A stretch of 64,000 nt of DNA, taken from Coprinopsis marcescibilis. Taxonomy: Eukaryota > Basidiomycota > Agaricomycetes > Agaricales > Psathyrellaceae. Below the pieces are notes generated by a model. That model worked only from the letters and a program-made list of their open reading frames with translations, ran no database searches and was not told the DNA's origin. The stretch is taken from NCBI GenBank assembly GCA_004369085.1, contig ML210147.1, forward strand, positions 186,001 through 250,000, given 5' to 3'. Made by a program: the position numbers and the translations under genes. Positions 24,001 through 39,831 of this stretch are shown piece by piece (within the stretch, counting starts at the first letter, position 1; every line of letters starts with the position of its first letter).

Positions 24001-26594
24001 CTGTTCCTCTTGCTCCCTCCGCCTCCTCTCCTGTTCCTCCTGCTCCCTGCGGTTCTTCTCTTGCTCCTCTTGCTCCTTCTTCCTCTTTTCCTGCTCCTCC
24101 TGCTCTCGTCTTCTCTTCTCGTTTTCCTGCTCTCTATGTCTTTTCTCCTGTTCCTCTAGCTCCCTTCGCTTCTTTTCTTGCTCTTCCAATTCAATCCGTC
24201 TCCTCTCGTATGCCTCATGCTCCAGTCTCTTCCTCTCTCTCTCTTCCTGCTCTTTCCGACGCAACTCCTCCTGCTCCCTCCGCCGTTGCTCCTCTAATTC
24301 TCTCCGCTTTTGATCCTCCTCTCGCCGTCGCCGTTCCTCCTGTTCTTTGCGCCTCTGTTCCTCCTGCTCCTTGCGCCTCTGTTCCTCCTGTTCTTTGCGC
24401 CTCTGTTCCTCTTCCTCTCTCCGTCGCAACTCTTCTTGTTCCTTGCGCTTCAGTTCCTCCTGCTCTCTCCGCTTCAAATCTTCCTCCCTCCACCGTAACT
24501 CTTCCTGTTCTTTGCGCTGCAGTTCCTCCTGCTCTTTACGCCTTTGTTCCTCTTGCTCTCTACGCTTCAGTTCCTCTTGCTCTCTACGTCTCAGTTCTTC
24601 CTGTTCTTTACGCCTCAGTTCTTCCTGCTGTCTCCGCTTCAACTCCTCCTCTCTCCGTCGCAACTCTTCCTGTTCTTTGCGCTTCAGTTCCTCCTGCTCT
24701 CTACGCTTCAGTTCTTCCTGCTCTTTACGCCTCAGTTCTTCCTGCTGTCTCCGCTTCAACTCCTCCTCTCTCCGTCNNNNNNNNNNAACTCTTCCTGCTC
24801 TCTTCGCTTCAACTCCTCCTCTCTCCGTCGCAACTCTTCCTGCTCTTTGCGTTTCAGTGCCTCCTGCTCTCTTCGCTTCAACTCCTCTTCTCTCCGTCGC
24901 AATTCTTCCTGCTGCTGTCGCTTCTGTTCTTCCTCTTGCCGTCGCTGTTCCTCAATTTCTCTGCGCCTTTGCTCCTCAATTTCCCTTTGCTTACGCTCAT
25001 ACTCTTCCCACTCCTTACGCCGCCTTTCCTGCTCCTCTTGCTCTCGCTGCTTCCTTGCTTGCTCCTCCATCTGCTTGCGCGTATATTCCTCCCACTCCCG
25101 ACGGCGTTGCTCCTCCTTTTGCCTGCGTTCATATTCTTCTCGCTCTTTGCGTCGCCTTTCATGCTCCTCCCTCTCCTTGAGCTCGGCCTCTTCCCTTTGC
25201 TTGCGCATTAGCTGCTCATGCTCTCTCTGTCTGTCCTGCTCTTCCTTCTCCCGTCGCAGCCGTTCCTGTTCTTCTTTCTGTTTCCGCTCTATATCTTCCT
25301 TCCGGCGCCTTTCCTGCTCCTCCCACTCCTTTCGTAGCCTCTCTTGTTCCTCCTTGAGCCTGCGCTCCTGTTCTACCTCCTTCTGCCTCTGTTCCAGCTC
25401 TTCTCTACGCCGTCTCTCCTGCTCTTCCCATTCTCGCCTTTGCCTCTCCTGCTGATCTAGTTCTTTCTGTTTACGCTCCAGGTCATCTCTGCGACGTCTC
25501 TCCTGCTCCTCCTTGAGCTTCCGTTCTTGTTCCACTGCCCTCTCCTTCCGTTCCAACTCTTCTCTTCTGCGCCTCTCTTGTTCTTCCCGTTCTCGACTTT
25601 GCCTGTCTTGCTCATGGTCCAATTCCTTCTGCCTCCGCTCGTCTTCCTTTCTGCGTCTTTCCTGTTCCTGCAGAATGGCCTTGTGCCTATCCGACTCTTC
25701 TTCCTTCTCCCTTGCCAGTCTTCGTCGGTGTTGCTCGTGGTCAAGTTGACCAAGGCGTCGTTCCTTAGGGGGTACATCAGGTTTCTCCAGATCCCGACGT
25801 TGCCTATCTCGACGACTGCCATCCCCATCCTTGAGCACATCCTTCTTATCTCTCAGAATGCCTCGTTCGTCCTGATCGTTCGAGCTGCGTGCCCTGTCTC
25901 TCTCTCTCCCACCAAATATAAGCCAATTCCTTTCCTTATCCATCTCTTTCCGTCCTTCGTCTTCTCCTCTACGCGCCCTGTGCTGACTATCGTCGGTCGT
26001 GTGGTTTCTCGGCCGCAGTAAGTAACTTGCTTCCCGAAGCCTGTCCCTTGTTGAAGGCTTCTCAGGCTGAGCGTAGTCAGTAGAATAGCCCCTTTGCTGG
26101 TCAACAGTGGTAGTAATGTTGTATGTTGAGGCCCTGGAAACACTACGAGCCTGCTCTGGTCGGTGGGTGGGTAAGGTTTGATTGGAACCCGAAGCCATAG
26201 CAGACTCCGTGCCAGGGTAGAAAGGACGCTGGGAGGCAAGGGGAAATGTGTTGGCTGCGGCGATTGAGCCAGCGGATGTGTATGCATGGTGCAAGCCCAT
26301 GCCACGATGCACTTGCGCAGCACTCGATGCAGAGGCAGCCTGAGGAGGTGGGGGCCGGTAGTTCTCGTCGACTGCGATGGACGGCCTACGGCTGGAGCGC
26401 AGCGTCTGTCTGTCATTTGATTTGCGAGGTTCAGTTGTGTATGCCGAGTCATTCTGGTCAACGCTGAACTTGAGACGGTCGTCTTCCGGCTCGTTCCTTG
26501 ACTGGGGAATCCAGAACTTATAGGACTCTCTTGTGGATGAGGGTTTCGGGGGCCTCGACTGGCTATCGTTCTTTCGGGAGAAGAAACTTTTCAT
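18046..26594 (-). CDS. Giant E/R/K-rich helical protein with disordered ends
   Basis: One gene of about 2,700 residues. I recognise no named family. The start at 26594 gives MKSFFSRKNDSQSRPPKPSS; residues 1 to about 270 are polar and disordered. From about 25800 down to 22400 the protein is almost pure Glu/Arg/Lys/Gln with an 8-residue unit of the type RRKEQEEL, which predicts a very long single helix or coiled coil. The C-terminal third is Pro/Ser/Thr-rich and carries seven VPxSxR motifs. It belongs to the same gene: splices join SLEH to HAANPAGTAN, GRLGN to DSRRNEN, HLLG to SIAIGQSPG, LHI to DRSPAHP, GIGQ to GHATHSGP and DGTA to PSTVVGS, all in phase. The end, RRKRPPTRPTQERA, is basic. The 10-N gap at 24777 interrupts the repeat and breaks the frame as assembled. 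Confidence 0.75.
24611..24776 (-). repeat. 117-bp higher-order repeat next to the gap
   Basis: The + strand block cgcctcagttcttcctgctg begins at 24611 and again at 24728. The copies stay nearly identical through ctctctccgtc, where the second copy runs into the Ns. The period of 117 bp is 39 residues. Confidence 0.8.
24777..24786. other. Assembly gap (10 N)
   Basis: Ten Ns sit inside the tandem repeat. Placeholder length is likely, because as written it shifts the reading frame of the surrounding gene. Confidence 0.99.
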
Positions 26595-27485
26595 ACAGAA
26601 TGAAAGTTATAAGCAGCGGGGAGTTGAGCTCCCAATTGCGCAGGAGCACCTCGCTATATACTTACAGAGGGAAAGAAATACAGCTGCTTTGGCGAACATG
26701 AGGCTTCAAGTCCACCTCCTTGATGACTCTGCCGCATTTGGCATGCAGGAACAACACATGCAAGCCTCGTTACGCCTCATGCCTTTGGTGCTCTGATAAA
26801 AATATTTGATTGAAAAACATAATGATATGGCTATGGAATACATGTTTTGCAAGCTACTTGGAGCGGACAGTGTCGCATAGATAGCACGGACCGCAATGGA
26901 GTAGAAAGCTTTCGCCAGGAACAAGAACAAAGCAGAAGACACCCAAGACGGATAGTCTCCCACAGCTCAGGTTCCCAGCTTGATTTTACACGATTTTGAC
27001 TCATTACAGGACAGTAGGACAGCTGAAAGGCTGTTGGAGAGCCAGATGGCCCTCCCGGTCCAGACAATTTAAGGATCGTGTGGGTCGAACAACAGAGAAA
27101 TGAAAGAACTCAATGGAAAAGACAAAAAGACGTTGGATTGGAGGAGCAAAGGACAGTTGAAGATTCGCTGCAGGGAAATTGTGTAAAATATACTCGCTCG
27201 ATCGGCGATTGCCGAGGCATGACTAATGGGACCGCATGGTTCACACACCCTGGATTATGCCTGGCTTTCGCGGCAGTGCTGCTTGCTCCCTATCTTCACG
27301 CAACTTGCTTTTCTCTCCCGTTCCTTTCAGTATTTTGACCTCTGTTGCCATAGACTTTGCACTTTTAACTCGCCAAAAAGCAAACTTGGAAACAGCGCTG
27401 GCCAGGTCCGGAAATGGTACTTTATTTCATCACTTATGCGTCTCGCAGTGCCTGAGTCAATGTTCTCCCCAACCAGATTGACGGT
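26595..27485. promoter_or_regulatory. Long divergent intergenic region
   Basis: This 891-bp stretch lies between the start of the giant helical protein gene (-) and UBP15 (+). It has several 60-90 codon ORFs on both strands but none with a convincing domain, codon pattern or splice partner. It presumably contains both promoters and 5' UTRs. Confidence 0.4.
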
Positions 27486-31754
<4,269 letters not shown>

Positions 31755-31912
31755 TTTTTTCGCTTTTTTACTTGTCGGCTTACATCTCGCACTTACTTTT
31801 TCACTTTACTGCACACGCAAACTCCTCCTGGACGTGGTCTGTTCGTAATGATATCTCTGTCATAATATGCGATAACGTGGAATCATATAATAAATGGTAT
31901 ACAATCCACAGA

Positions 31913-32732
31913 CTACTTGCGCTTCTTGGTAGACTTTGTCTGGTACACAGGTCAGCTGCGCGTCAATAACCTGGTAAAGAAAGAGTGCCTACCGATTTAG
32001 ATTCGCTGTCACTGGTTGGTGCCGCAGGGGTGGTCTCGGTAGGCGGTGCACGGGGGTTGTGCCCAGGACCTGGCTTGGCTGGGGTTTGGGGGTACATGCC
32101 TATTGGTGGGATTGTAGCCTTGACCTCGTATTTAAGCTCTGTAGCATCATGTTGGTTAGAGCACACGTATATGGTTCAAATTGCGGGGACTAACCGAGTT
32201 CAGCCTTGGTTTGCTCGGTTTTCTCGAACACGCTACGCATCTTTTCGTTGACCAGCATTTCATTGGCGGTGGGGAAGATGACTTGACCCCACCCTTCAAC
32301 AAAGGAGTTAGCTTCTGCGATGACTTCCATAATTTCGATTTCCAGTTCCTTTTCCGCGGCCAGCAAGCTGTTCCAGAGATCGTCACCGATAGATCCTTTT
32401 TGGAGGAGGGCTTGGAGGGCAGGTTTGTCTTCTCGGATGCGTAGAACCCGCTGCACATCAGCCATGGCCCGTCGAACGAGAGCGGATTTTAACAGAGAGT
32501 CGGAGACTGGTGGGTCTTGTTGCAAAAGAGTGATATATGCATTCCGTTCAGGGTGAGAAGGGAAATAAGGCTCAAAGACACGTTCTGTCCATTCGAATGA
32601 GAAATTACGAGGATTTAGAAAGGGATACCGGAAAAACTCACCTGATGTGTGCTTTCTGTAGAAGAAGCTGAACAGGAAGAGACCACCGAATACGATGATA
32701 ACGTAGGCAATGGGGACAAGGACAGAGGCCAT
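31913..32732 (-). CDS. SEC66: Sec66/Sec71, subunit of the Sec63 translocation complex
   Basis: A component of the ER post-translational translocation complex (Sec62/63/66/72). The start at 32732 gives MASVLVPIAYVIIVFGGLFL, a single N-terminal membrane anchor, then FYRKHTSGEFFRYPFLN. The cytosolic domain has AYITLLQQDPPVSDSLLKSA, ALVRRAMADVQRVLRIREDK and a conserved GWGQVIFPTANEMLVNEKM. Two short introns lead to a Pro-rich tail and a basic end: the last one joins SESKS to TKSTKKRK, with the stop at 31913. Reading through that intron would give a false ending LPGY. It is divergent from citrate synthase. Confidence 0.88.
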
Positions 32733-33040
32733 GGTGGAGAGAATGAGAGGACGACGTGTTGTCCGGACCCAATTGCGCGGATGAGCTGGCGCATCGGATT
32801 GGGAAACACCGTGATCGTCGTATTTGTCTGTATTAGCCTCTAAAGGCGTTACGATTACTTAAACCCCACGTTCCTATCGGAAGTAATCATGCATCATGCA
32901 TCAACCCCGGCCCTCCGCCTGTCCCCGCGTCCCGTCCCCCGGATTCAGATGTTGTTGTCAATATACCCGAATATTTGGGGTATTGCACCACAAGGTTAAC
33001 AGGAGCTCGATTTCCTTCTTTCCAACGACCACATACTACC
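32733..33040. promoter_or_regulatory. Bidirectional promoter region SEC66/CIT1
   Basis: There are 308 bp between divergent start codons. A C-rich block (32901-32945) is present. No clear TATA box was seen. Confidence 0.4.
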
Positions 33041-35202
33041 ATGCTTTCCAGGTTTGCACTTCCTGCACGCTCATCAGGAGCCCGACTACTAGGTGCTCAA
33101 CGCCGTCTGGCATCTACCAAGGTTCGTCTCGCACCACTTTCGAGCTCGGATCTAGCCAGCTCACAACGGGTACCCCAGTCCCTTCGAGAAACACTTGAAG
33201 ACATAATCCCTGCTAAGCAGGAGCAGCTCAAGAAGCTGGTAAGTTGTCCTACGCAGCACAGCTGCTTATCTGGACCTGCTCTTACTCGGAACGTCGTAGA
33301 AAACGGAGCATGGGCAAACCGTGGTTGGTGATATCAAGGTTAGCCTGAACATACGAGAGCACCGTGATAAAGTGCATAAACGATTCATGTTAGATTGAGA
33401 ACATTGTTGGAGGCATGCGAGGGTTGAAGGCCATGCTTTGGGACGCGTCCGTGTTGGACCCTATCGAAGTGAATACTCCGTATTCATTCTCTCGTGATAT
33501 CGTGTCTAACCACGCAACTCTCCCAGGGCATCAGATTCCATGAACTTTCCATTCCAGATTGCCAAAAGGTTCTTCCCGCAGCCCCTGATGGAAAGGAAAT
33601 CCTGCCGGAGAGCATGCTCTGGCTCTTGCTCACCGGCCAGGTCCCTACCCCTGAGCAAACCTGCCAACTGTCGCGCGAGTTGGCGGAGAAGGGAGACCTG
33701 CCCAAGTTCGTTGAGAAGCTCATCGACGAGTACGTGATTCACATGTATGATCCTTCCAGCGTCTTCCTTACGAGATTACAAGGCTCCCTCAATCGTTGCA
33801 CCCTATGACCCAGTTGGGTATCGGTGTGGCGGCCTTGAACCACGACAGCGCGTTCCAGTCTGCTTACGAAGGTGGTATCAAGAAGACCGAGTACTGGACT
33901 CACACCCTTGAGGATTGCATTAATCTAATTGCACGTCTCCCTGCTTTGGCTGCCCGCATCTACCGCAATGTGTACAAGCCAGGCAATGACCTTCCTGCCA
34001 TCAACAAGGATCTCGATCTTGTTGGTAAGGATAACCTATCCGATTTTACGAGCCTAGATCTAACCTGCTGACTTCAAGGCAACTATTCCAACATGCTTGG
34101 ATATGGCAACAACAAGAACTTGACAGAGTACTTGAGGTTATACATTGCGTTGCACGGTGATCACGAAGGTGGAAATGCCTCCGCCCATACCGCTCGTGAG
34201 TTGCTACTATGATGTCAACGGAACCATACTCTGACATCCGACCCAAGACCTCGTTGGTTCCACTCTCTCCGACCCCTACCTTTCCTACTCTGCCGCTCTT
34301 TTCGCCCTTGCTGGGCCCCTGCATGGGTGAGGGACTACTTGATCACCTTTCTCTATTGTTTTAATAATTTATGTCTGCAGGTTGGCCAATCAAGAGGTTC
34401 TTCGATGGCAACTAGCAATGCAGAAGGAACTTGGGGACAAAATTAGTCACGACGATATTCGTGATTATCTATGGAAAACTCTCAAGAGTGGTCAGGTCGT
34501 CCCTGGGTAAGTGTGATACGACACTATCTACAACGCGCAAATCTCAAGGTCCCGCACAGATACGGCCATGGGGTTTTGAGAAACCCTGATCCTCGGTTCA
34601 TCGCTCTGCAAGAGTTCTGCCAGGCGCATCCTGATCTTAAGGAAAGCTCGATTGTGCAGTTGGTCAACAAGGTTTGTTCATGATTGCGTTCGCAGCGACT
34701 GCAGTCATCTGATCGCGTTATGTAGACCTTCGAAGTCGCTCCTGATGTGCTGAAGGAACATGGCAAGACAAAGAACCCATACCCCAACGTGGATGCTACA
34801 TCCGGTATGTCGCAATCACAAGTCTCGCAAGATCCGAAACTAATTTTGATTTTCAGGTTGCGTTCTCTACCACTATGGTCTGACCGAATTCAAGGTATGT
34901 TTGTCAATAGGGTTAGAGAGGACTAGGCTCATGAGGTTGTAGTACTACACGGTAATCTTTGGTGTCTCAAGAGCCTTGGGTGCTCTCACGCAACTTGTCT
35001 GGGCACGCGGTTCGTATCCAAGTTCCAGCTGCTCATTAACTTTGACTGATGATCCGGTTTCTATTTATAGCTCTCGGTCTCCCTATCGAACGTCCCAAAT
35101 GTGAGTTAATCTCGTCAATTCTAAAAAAACCGCTAACGGTGACTGCTGCCAGCCTTCTCCATCGATGCTCTGCAAAAGATGGTTCAAGACCAAAAGAACT
35201 AA
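33041..35202 (+). CDS. CIT1: Citrate synthase, mitochondrial
   Basis: Condenses oxaloacetate and acetyl-CoA in the TCA cycle. It starts [20 protein letters not shown], an Arg/Ala/Ser-rich mitochondrial presequence. The body has [34 protein letters not shown] and [15 protein letters not shown]. The catalytic region shows [20 protein letters not shown] across an intron, LAGPLHGLANQEV (His), [16 protein letters not shown] (His) and [19 protein letters not shown] (the catalytic Asp). It ends [14 protein letters not shown] at 35202, the normal C-terminus. About ten short introns are present. The product is about 470 residues, as expected. A methylcitrate synthase cannot be excluded from sequence alone. 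Confidence 0.93.
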
Positions 35203-35387
35203 TAATATCACATTGACATATCACAGTAGAAATACACAGTACATACTTTGAAAATTCATTCAATCCATACATACATAAGACACATACATACACATATAAA
35301 AACGCCTCGCGACCCTAACAGACGATGGAAAGAAAAAGGGATGAGGAAAAAAGGAAATGGTATACCAGCCAAGTACAAGCATGACGA

Positions 35388-36812
<1,425 letters not shown>

Positions 36813-36957
36813 GTTTCTGCTGTTAATCGTCAAGAGCTCAGCAGGTCCGCCAGTACGAAACACTTGCATCGGTCACGTTGTCACGAGTCACATGTCCCGT
36901 CACAGCCCATCGATCCGGTTCGCAACCAGCAGTGTTGTCTCCCCAGCGTACTCGCCA
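36813..36957. promoter_or_regulatory. Compact bidirectional promoter, P/Q/G-rich gene/RTS1
   Basis: There are 145 bp between divergent start codons. No canonical core element was recognised. Confidence 0.45.
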
Positions 36958-39322
36958 ATGAAGAAGATCCAGAAGACCCTGGTGCGTTCTCAAACACCCC
37001 TTGCTCGTCGTTCGCTGATCTTTTTCCCAGTTGAGGACGACGAGCTCCTCCAAGAAGGAGGCAAAGGCCGCCGCCGCCGCTGCCCCCGCCCCTGCGCCCC
37101 CGCCTCCACCTCCAAACACTGCAAAGCCCCTCCCCCAGCCAGCACAGTCTTCTCCTCTGCATGCCCCATATCCGCCCCATTCACGTCTCGTTCAGTCTTC
37201 TGCAGCTCCACACGATCGCAGATCACAGCCAGATCCTCAGACAGCCCCTCCACAAATCGTCGTCGTGTCCTCAGATGCCTCAGATCGCGCAGGTCATCTC
37301 CAGCAGGACAGGCTTTCTCTCGGTCTTGACCATCATTCAGGAGCAACACCTCCAAGAAACACCACCCTCAATCGTCTTCGTGCAGGTCCCAAAGACACTA
37401 TACCCATCGTCGGCAAGCCCCCGCGCAAGCAACGCAGCAGCCGTTTCATTGTCACAGAAAAGGTCGAGATCGAGCGTCTTCCGCCTTTCAACGGTTCGCA
37501 TCCTTGCCTCTCCCTCTCATTCTCCTTTCTAATCTTTCCGTGCAGAGACCCCACCCAGCGAGCGGTCTTCTCTCTTTATCAAGAAGTTGGCTCAGTGCCG
37601 CGTCCTCTTTGATTTCAACGATGCAAGCTCAGAGCTAAAGGGCAAGCAGATCAAGGCCCAGACACTTCATGAAATGCTCGAGTATATCACCACCCAGCGC
37701 GGCGTAATCACAGAAAGCATCTATCCAGAGGTTGTCAACATGGTTCGTCCTGATGATTCTTACCTTTTCCCCGTCATTTTCCTCATGTCTACACCCAAAG
37801 TTTGCAACAAACCTGTTCCGCTCAATTCCTCCCCCTGTCAATCCAACAGGCGACGCTTTTGATCCCGAAGAAGACGAACCAGTCCTTGAACTGGCCTGGC
37901 CACATCTCCAAATCGTTTACGAGTTCTTCCTCCGATTCGTAGAAAGCCCTGATTTCAACACAAACCTCGCAAAGCGTTACATCGATCAGCCATTCGTTCT
38001 AAACCTGCTCGAATTATTCGACTCTGAAGACCCGCGAGAGCGTGACTTTTTGAAGACCACGCTCCACCGCATTTACGGCAAATTCCTCAATCTGCGCGCT
38101 TTCATTCGCCGTTCCATCAACAACGTCTTCTTCCAATTCATCTACGAAACCGAACGTCATAACGGCATTGCAGAACTTTTGGAAATCCTCGGTTCTATCA
38201 TCAACGGCTTCGCCCTCCCCTTGAAGGAAGAACACAAGGTCTTCCTCACACGCGTTCTCATTCCTTTGCACAAAGTAAAGAGCCTCTCATTATATCACCC
38301 TCAACTGGCGTACTGCGTCGTACAATTCCTGGAGAAGGATCCTGCTCTCGCCGAAGAGGTTATGCTTGGCTTGCTCAAGTACTGGCCAAAAGTCAATTCA
38401 CCAAAGGAAGTCATGTTCCTCAACGAGGTTGAGGAAGTTCTTGATGTAACCGATCCCGTCGAATTCCAGAAGATCCAGGTCCACTTGTTCCAGCAACTAG
38501 CCCGGTGTATCAATAGTCAGCACTTCCAAGTTGCAGAACGAGCCTTGTTGTATTGGAACAACGAATACGTCGTCAACCTCATGAGCGACAACCTCCACGT
38601 CATTTTGCCAATTGTATTCCCAGCGTTGTACAACAACTCGAAATCACACTGGAATCGGTACCTGTTTCTCCTGAAATTCTGCTTCCGCGCTTGCTGACGC
38701 CTTGTAGAACTATTCACGGGATGGTTTACAACGCGCTGAAATTGTTCATGGAAATCAACCCCGACCTATTCGACGAGACGCTGCAGCAATACAAGCAAAA
38801 TAAACTGCGGTACGGCGATTCTTGTTTTTGCAACCTCGCCTAACAGTGCCATTTAGAGAACAAGAACGGGCTGTATCGCAATACGCTGCTTGGCAAAAGA
38901 TGCGAGAAAAGGCGATTCAGAACAACGGAGGGCAACTCCCTAAAGGATATGTAGAGCCAGCTAGGGAGCCTCCCCCACCGCCTTCCGCCATCGATGACTC
39001 TGATATCCTGGATCTCTCAATGGAACTGAATGCGGCATCGCTTGACGATGTTCCCGCAGATTTGGACGAATCAGGCATCGAACGAGTACCAATGGCAGAT
39101 CCTGGTTTGGATGTGAGTCGTGGTCTTGCGCATCAATGATTATCGATTGGATTCTAGTGTGTGCAATAGATTCCAATTCCCCAGGTCGGTCATCACGAGA
39201 ACGTGGCTGGTGCTGATCACGGATTGCATACACGGCGCAAGAGCGTGCTTCCAGGTACTACTGCTTTCCAGATCTTTCCCGCTAGTTCGGATGCTGATGT
39301 GGCTGGTTCCAGTGGATCCTAG
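36958..39322 (+). CDS. RTS1: PP2A B56-type regulatory subunit (Rts1)
   Basis: A regulatory B' subunit directing protein phosphatase 2A. Exon 1 encodes MKKIQKTL and is joined to [17 protein letters not shown], a low-complexity N-terminus (poly-Ala, poly-Pro). The B56 HEAT-repeat core is nearly uninterrupted: [120 protein letters not shown] and [20 protein letters not shown]. The C-terminal extension is acidic then variable, ending [10 protein letters not shown]. The length is roughly 680 residues. Core identity is beyond doubt. The exact start rests on the short first exon. Confidence 0.93.
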
Positions 39323-39638
39323 TGTCTTGCGCGATTTGCAAGCACATAGAAGTCTCGATGATGGACCTATTGTCAACAGTCGTTGAACGTTGTAGAGCCT
39401 TTGTGCTATTTTGTGGCCTGCGTTTCGAGTTTCTCATGATCTAGCATCGGCACGCTAATACTTTCTTTTCTTTTTCCTGTGACGACACGATTATTCTCCA
39501 TTTCCTTTGGCTGTATCACAATCTCTGTAACACTGATGTGCTAATAAAAGAGGTGTATTTATGTTGGGCAGTCTGAGGTGTTGTCTAAGAATCACTTTGG
39601 TGTATGACGCAACTCTTCCATCACGTGATATCACAAAA

Positions 39639-39673
39639 GTTCCAGAGGTTTCGCAGAGTTTCTGGCTTGTTCC
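39639..39673 (+). promoter_or_regulatory. Heat-shock-element-like array
   Basis: Seven consecutive 5-bp blocks read gttcc agagg tttcg cagag tttct ggctt gttcc. TTC blocks alternate with partial GAA-type blocks (AGA, GAG) at the spacing of nTTCnnGAAn elements. The last block ends 16 bp before the TATA box. Confidence 0.6.
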
Positions 39674-39689
39674 ACAGCACAAACGAGGG

Positions 39690-39697
39690 TATATAAA
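39690..39697 (+). promoter_or_regulatory. TATA box of HSP70
   Basis: The sequence tatataaa lies 142 bp before the start codon and just downstream of the heat-shock-element-like array. It is a consensus TATA element in the expected place for a strong inducible gene. Confidence 0.75.
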
Positions 39698-39831
39698 ATG
39701 GGAGCCCACGAGAAATCCCAACCACAAGTTTTCACTTTCTTTCCGTCTACCAAGTTCGTCGAGCTGTCCCTCTGTCCACCTTTTCCAAGTCTTAATCGTT
39801 GTTTCTCCACTTAGCACCTCCTTAATTCACC

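Larger units (their letters stand above)
22400..25800 (-). repeat. Degenerate 24-bp (8-residue) repeat region, polypurine on the coding strand
   Basis: The coding strand is strongly purine-rich over about 3.4 kb and encodes octapeptides such as RRKEQEEL, KRREQEEL and RREQEEQE. Because the other strand is CT-rich with few stops, plus-strand frames also stay open for hundreds of codons (Leu/Ser/Cys-rich), for example 24210-25211 and 24544-25455. These are shadows. Confidence 0.85.
39323..39831 (+). promoter_or_regulatory. HSP70 promoter region
   Basis: This is 509 bp between the RTS1 stop and the HSP70 start. It contains the heat-shock-element-like array and TATA box listed separately, plus a CACGTG palindrome at 39622-39627. 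The 5' leader is pyrimidine-rich. Confidence 0.6.

Noticed and set aside
24210..25455. Three overlapping plus-strand ORFs of 277-333 codons, rich in Leu, Ser and Cys
   Set aside because: They are antisense to the E/R/K repeat. The CT-rich complement of a polypurine coding strand lacks stops in all frames, so they are compositional shadows.
26706..27338. Several 78-90 codon ORFs in the UBP15 upstream region
   Set aside because: No domain, no consistent splicing and no codon pattern like the neighbours. They are treated as chance ORFs.
32896..33198. 100-codon plus-strand ORF starting MHQPRPSACP
   Set aside because: It overlaps the citrate synthase presequence exon in another frame, and the CIT1 frame is clearly the real one.
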